Shown here: piece by piece, positions 1-64,000 of the stretch
Numbering within the stretch: position 1 is the stretch's first letter
Layout of the letters: each line of letters starts with the position of its first letter
DNA from: Eudromia elegans
Lineage: Eukaryota > Chordata > Aves > Tinamiformes > Tinamidae
Assembly (NCBI GenBank): GCA_003342815.1
Contig: PTEX01000006.1
Span: 2,425,338 to 2,489,337, forward strand
Direction: 5' to 3'
DNA length: 64,000 nucleotides
Program-made: the position numbers and the translations under genes
Notes under the pieces: model-generated
Databases searched by the model: none
The model's input: the letters and a program-made list of their open reading frames with translations, nothing else
What the model was told of the DNA's origin: nothing

Positions 1-154
1 TACATTATCTCAAAGTAGTAGCTCTTATCAATTTTATTACTGCAGAGTACAACAGTCATTTTAAGTAATTAATAATTTAGGGTTCCTTCGCCATATTTAA
101 AGATTTACCATTTCAGTTTGCAAGGAGAAGTTTGCTATTTTCATATGGTTTTAC
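1..154 (-). other. PPP2R5C intron after the gamma-3 cassette (partial)
   Basis: This is the donor side of the intron that follows the cassette exon. I see no trace of the terminal exon encoding the ...KDPKKDRPLARRKSEL-like tail. The gene therefore continues beyond the left edge. Confidence 0.85.
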
Positions 155-62816
<62,662 letters not shown>

Positions 62817-62948
62817 TGCCACTCGGTCGCGCGCAGCGGGCGGAGAGGCGCAGCTCCCCGCGGCCCCGCTCCGCGCTGCGCCCGCCCCGCGCCGCCGCCG
62901 CTCCCCGGGCCCGCTCGTTTGCCCCTTCTCACGCCCGCCGCCCGCGGA

Positions 62949-62959
62949 CAAAATGGCGG
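62949..62959 (+). promoter_or_regulatory. YY1-like motif CAAAATGGCGG
   Basis: It matches the core AAAATGGCGGC consensus of YY1 as far as the sequence goes. The assembly gap begins at the next base, so the full site cannot be read. Confidence 0.55.
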
Positions 62960-63179
62960 NNNNNNNNNNNNNNNNNNNNNNNNNNNNNNNNNNNNNNNNN
63001 NNNNNNNNNNNNNNNNNNNNNNNNNNNNNNNNNNNNNNNNNNNNNNNNNNNNNNNNNNNNNNNNNNNNNNNNNNNNNNNNNNNNNNNNNNNNNNNNNNNN
63101 NNNNNNNNNNNNNNNNNNNNNNNNNNNNNNNNNNNNNNNNNNNNNNNNNNNNNNNNNNNNNNNNNNNNNNNNNNNNNNN
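62960..63179. other. Assembly gap (220 N) inside the upstream CpG island
   Basis: GC-rich sequence flanks the gap on both sides. It probably removes the core promoter or 5' UTR of the long isoform. All long open frames spanning it are artefacts. Confidence 0.99.
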
Positions 63180-64000
63180 CCCCGGTGCCCCCAGCCGCGC
63201 CCGGGCCTTCACGTGCCGGAGGGCGGCGGGACGCGGGTTGGCACCCCATTGTAGAATAGCCTCTTTAGCATTTATTTATTTATATTTATTTATTTATCGT
63301 TAATACTTAGGAGCATGCGAAGTTCTGGGGGTTTTTTCCTTTTTCTTTTTTTTTTTCCCTTCAGTGATGCCACCTTTGGCCAGAGATTAGTTCTAAAACA
63401 AGCCTCTCTTCAGCCTCTCAAAGCCGAAATACGAAAATCAGAAGATCCTTATTATACTGCAGAATGAAAATGTGGTGCTTTATCGTGAAAACTCACAGAT
63501 TGCGCGTGTCACATAGCCCGAGCAAGGCCCGAGTGACCACTAAACTGAGAAAAAAAGCTTAAGGAATTGCAACCCAAGGCATAAAGCATCTAACGCCCAG
63601 CTTAAAAATGCTTATTAAGATCTAAATTTGTGGTTTTACAAAAGGATGAAGCAAATTACAGGGTATAATACAATAAATAAAATACATTTGTATTTTACAT
63701 ATTACATGTGTACAAAATCGCATATAATAAACGCCACCATTAAAAATATTGGTCTCCCTCCTTTTCCAGCCTGGGAGAGAAATGGCAGCACCAGTGAGCA
63801 GCTGAGGGGGTCTCATTTTTTCAGGAACTGGGATTTCTAACAACTCCGTGTCTGATGTGATGATATCTAGCACCACCTTGTATGTGTCATATGGGAATGC
63901 TCTGCTTTTGCTGTGGTCGCGAGACAAATTTTCCATTTTCCAGTCTTCTGACTATGGGGAGTTGCTTCTTCCTCTTCCTTCAGTCCTCTTCCTGCTTCTT
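63180..64000. other. Upstream flank of PPP2R5C
   Basis: After about 80 bases of remaining CpG island and a TTTA repeat, the sequence is ordinary AT-rich flank. One minus-strand frame of 104 codons (63622-63936, MENLSRDHSKSRAFPYDTYK...) has no homology that I recognise and has an in-frame stop just upstream. It could be a chance frame or part of an upstream transcript. A pyrimidine-rich tract fills the last 60 bases. Confidence 0.6.
63271..63298. repeat. (TTTA)n microsatellite
   Basis: Seven TTTA-like units at the right edge of the upstream CpG island, marking the return to AT-rich flank. Confidence 0.88.

Overview
This window is vertebrate nuclear DNA, most likely from a bird. It is AT-rich and intron-dominated, with short exons bounded by GT-AG sites and two CpG-rich promoter islands. 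At 57236-57546 lies a truncated CR1 LINE with the typical avian 3' end. Two runs of N (23474-23528 and 62960-63179) and three single N bases mark a draft assembly.

Almost the whole window is one protein-coding gene on the minus strand, PPP2R5C, which encodes the B56-gamma regulatory subunit of protein phosphatase 2A. I could place 15 coding exons of the long form by hand, from the start codon at 62816 to an exon ending at 155. The reading frame stays open across all junctions for 534 codons. The last coding exon and the 3' UTR lie beyond the left edge.

There are two alternative first exons. The upstream one (62790-62816, MPNKNKKEK) is joined by two more N-terminal exons at 61472-61537 and 46168-46327. 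The internal one (35952-36045, starting [13 protein letters not shown]) sits in its own CpG island with a perfect CRE palindrome and a CCAAT box. Both routes splice in the same phase into the common exon at 19137-19336. The short form has 481 codons inside the window. Adding the 43 residues of the usual final exon gives 524, the length of the human gamma-3 form as I recall it. The exon at 155-271 is the 39-codon cassette that separates gamma-3 from gamma-2. Reading through the donor after the exon at 2572-2644 gives a short stop-terminated tail resembling the gamma-1 ending.

Layout from left to right: 1-14320 holds the dense 3' half of the gene; 19137-19336 is the first shared exon; 19337-35640 is intron; 35640-36400 is the internal promoter; 36400-61471 is large intron around exon 3, with a CR1 copy and clusters of perfect inverted repeats; 61472-62959 holds the two most 5' exons and the upstream CpG island; 63180-64000 is the upstream flank. 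I found no second convincing gene, no RNA gene and no previously undescribed system. The best leads are the isoform architecture, upstream ORFs at the internal promoter, inverted-repeat clusters in intron 2, and an unrecognised decayed coding-like block near 53 kb.
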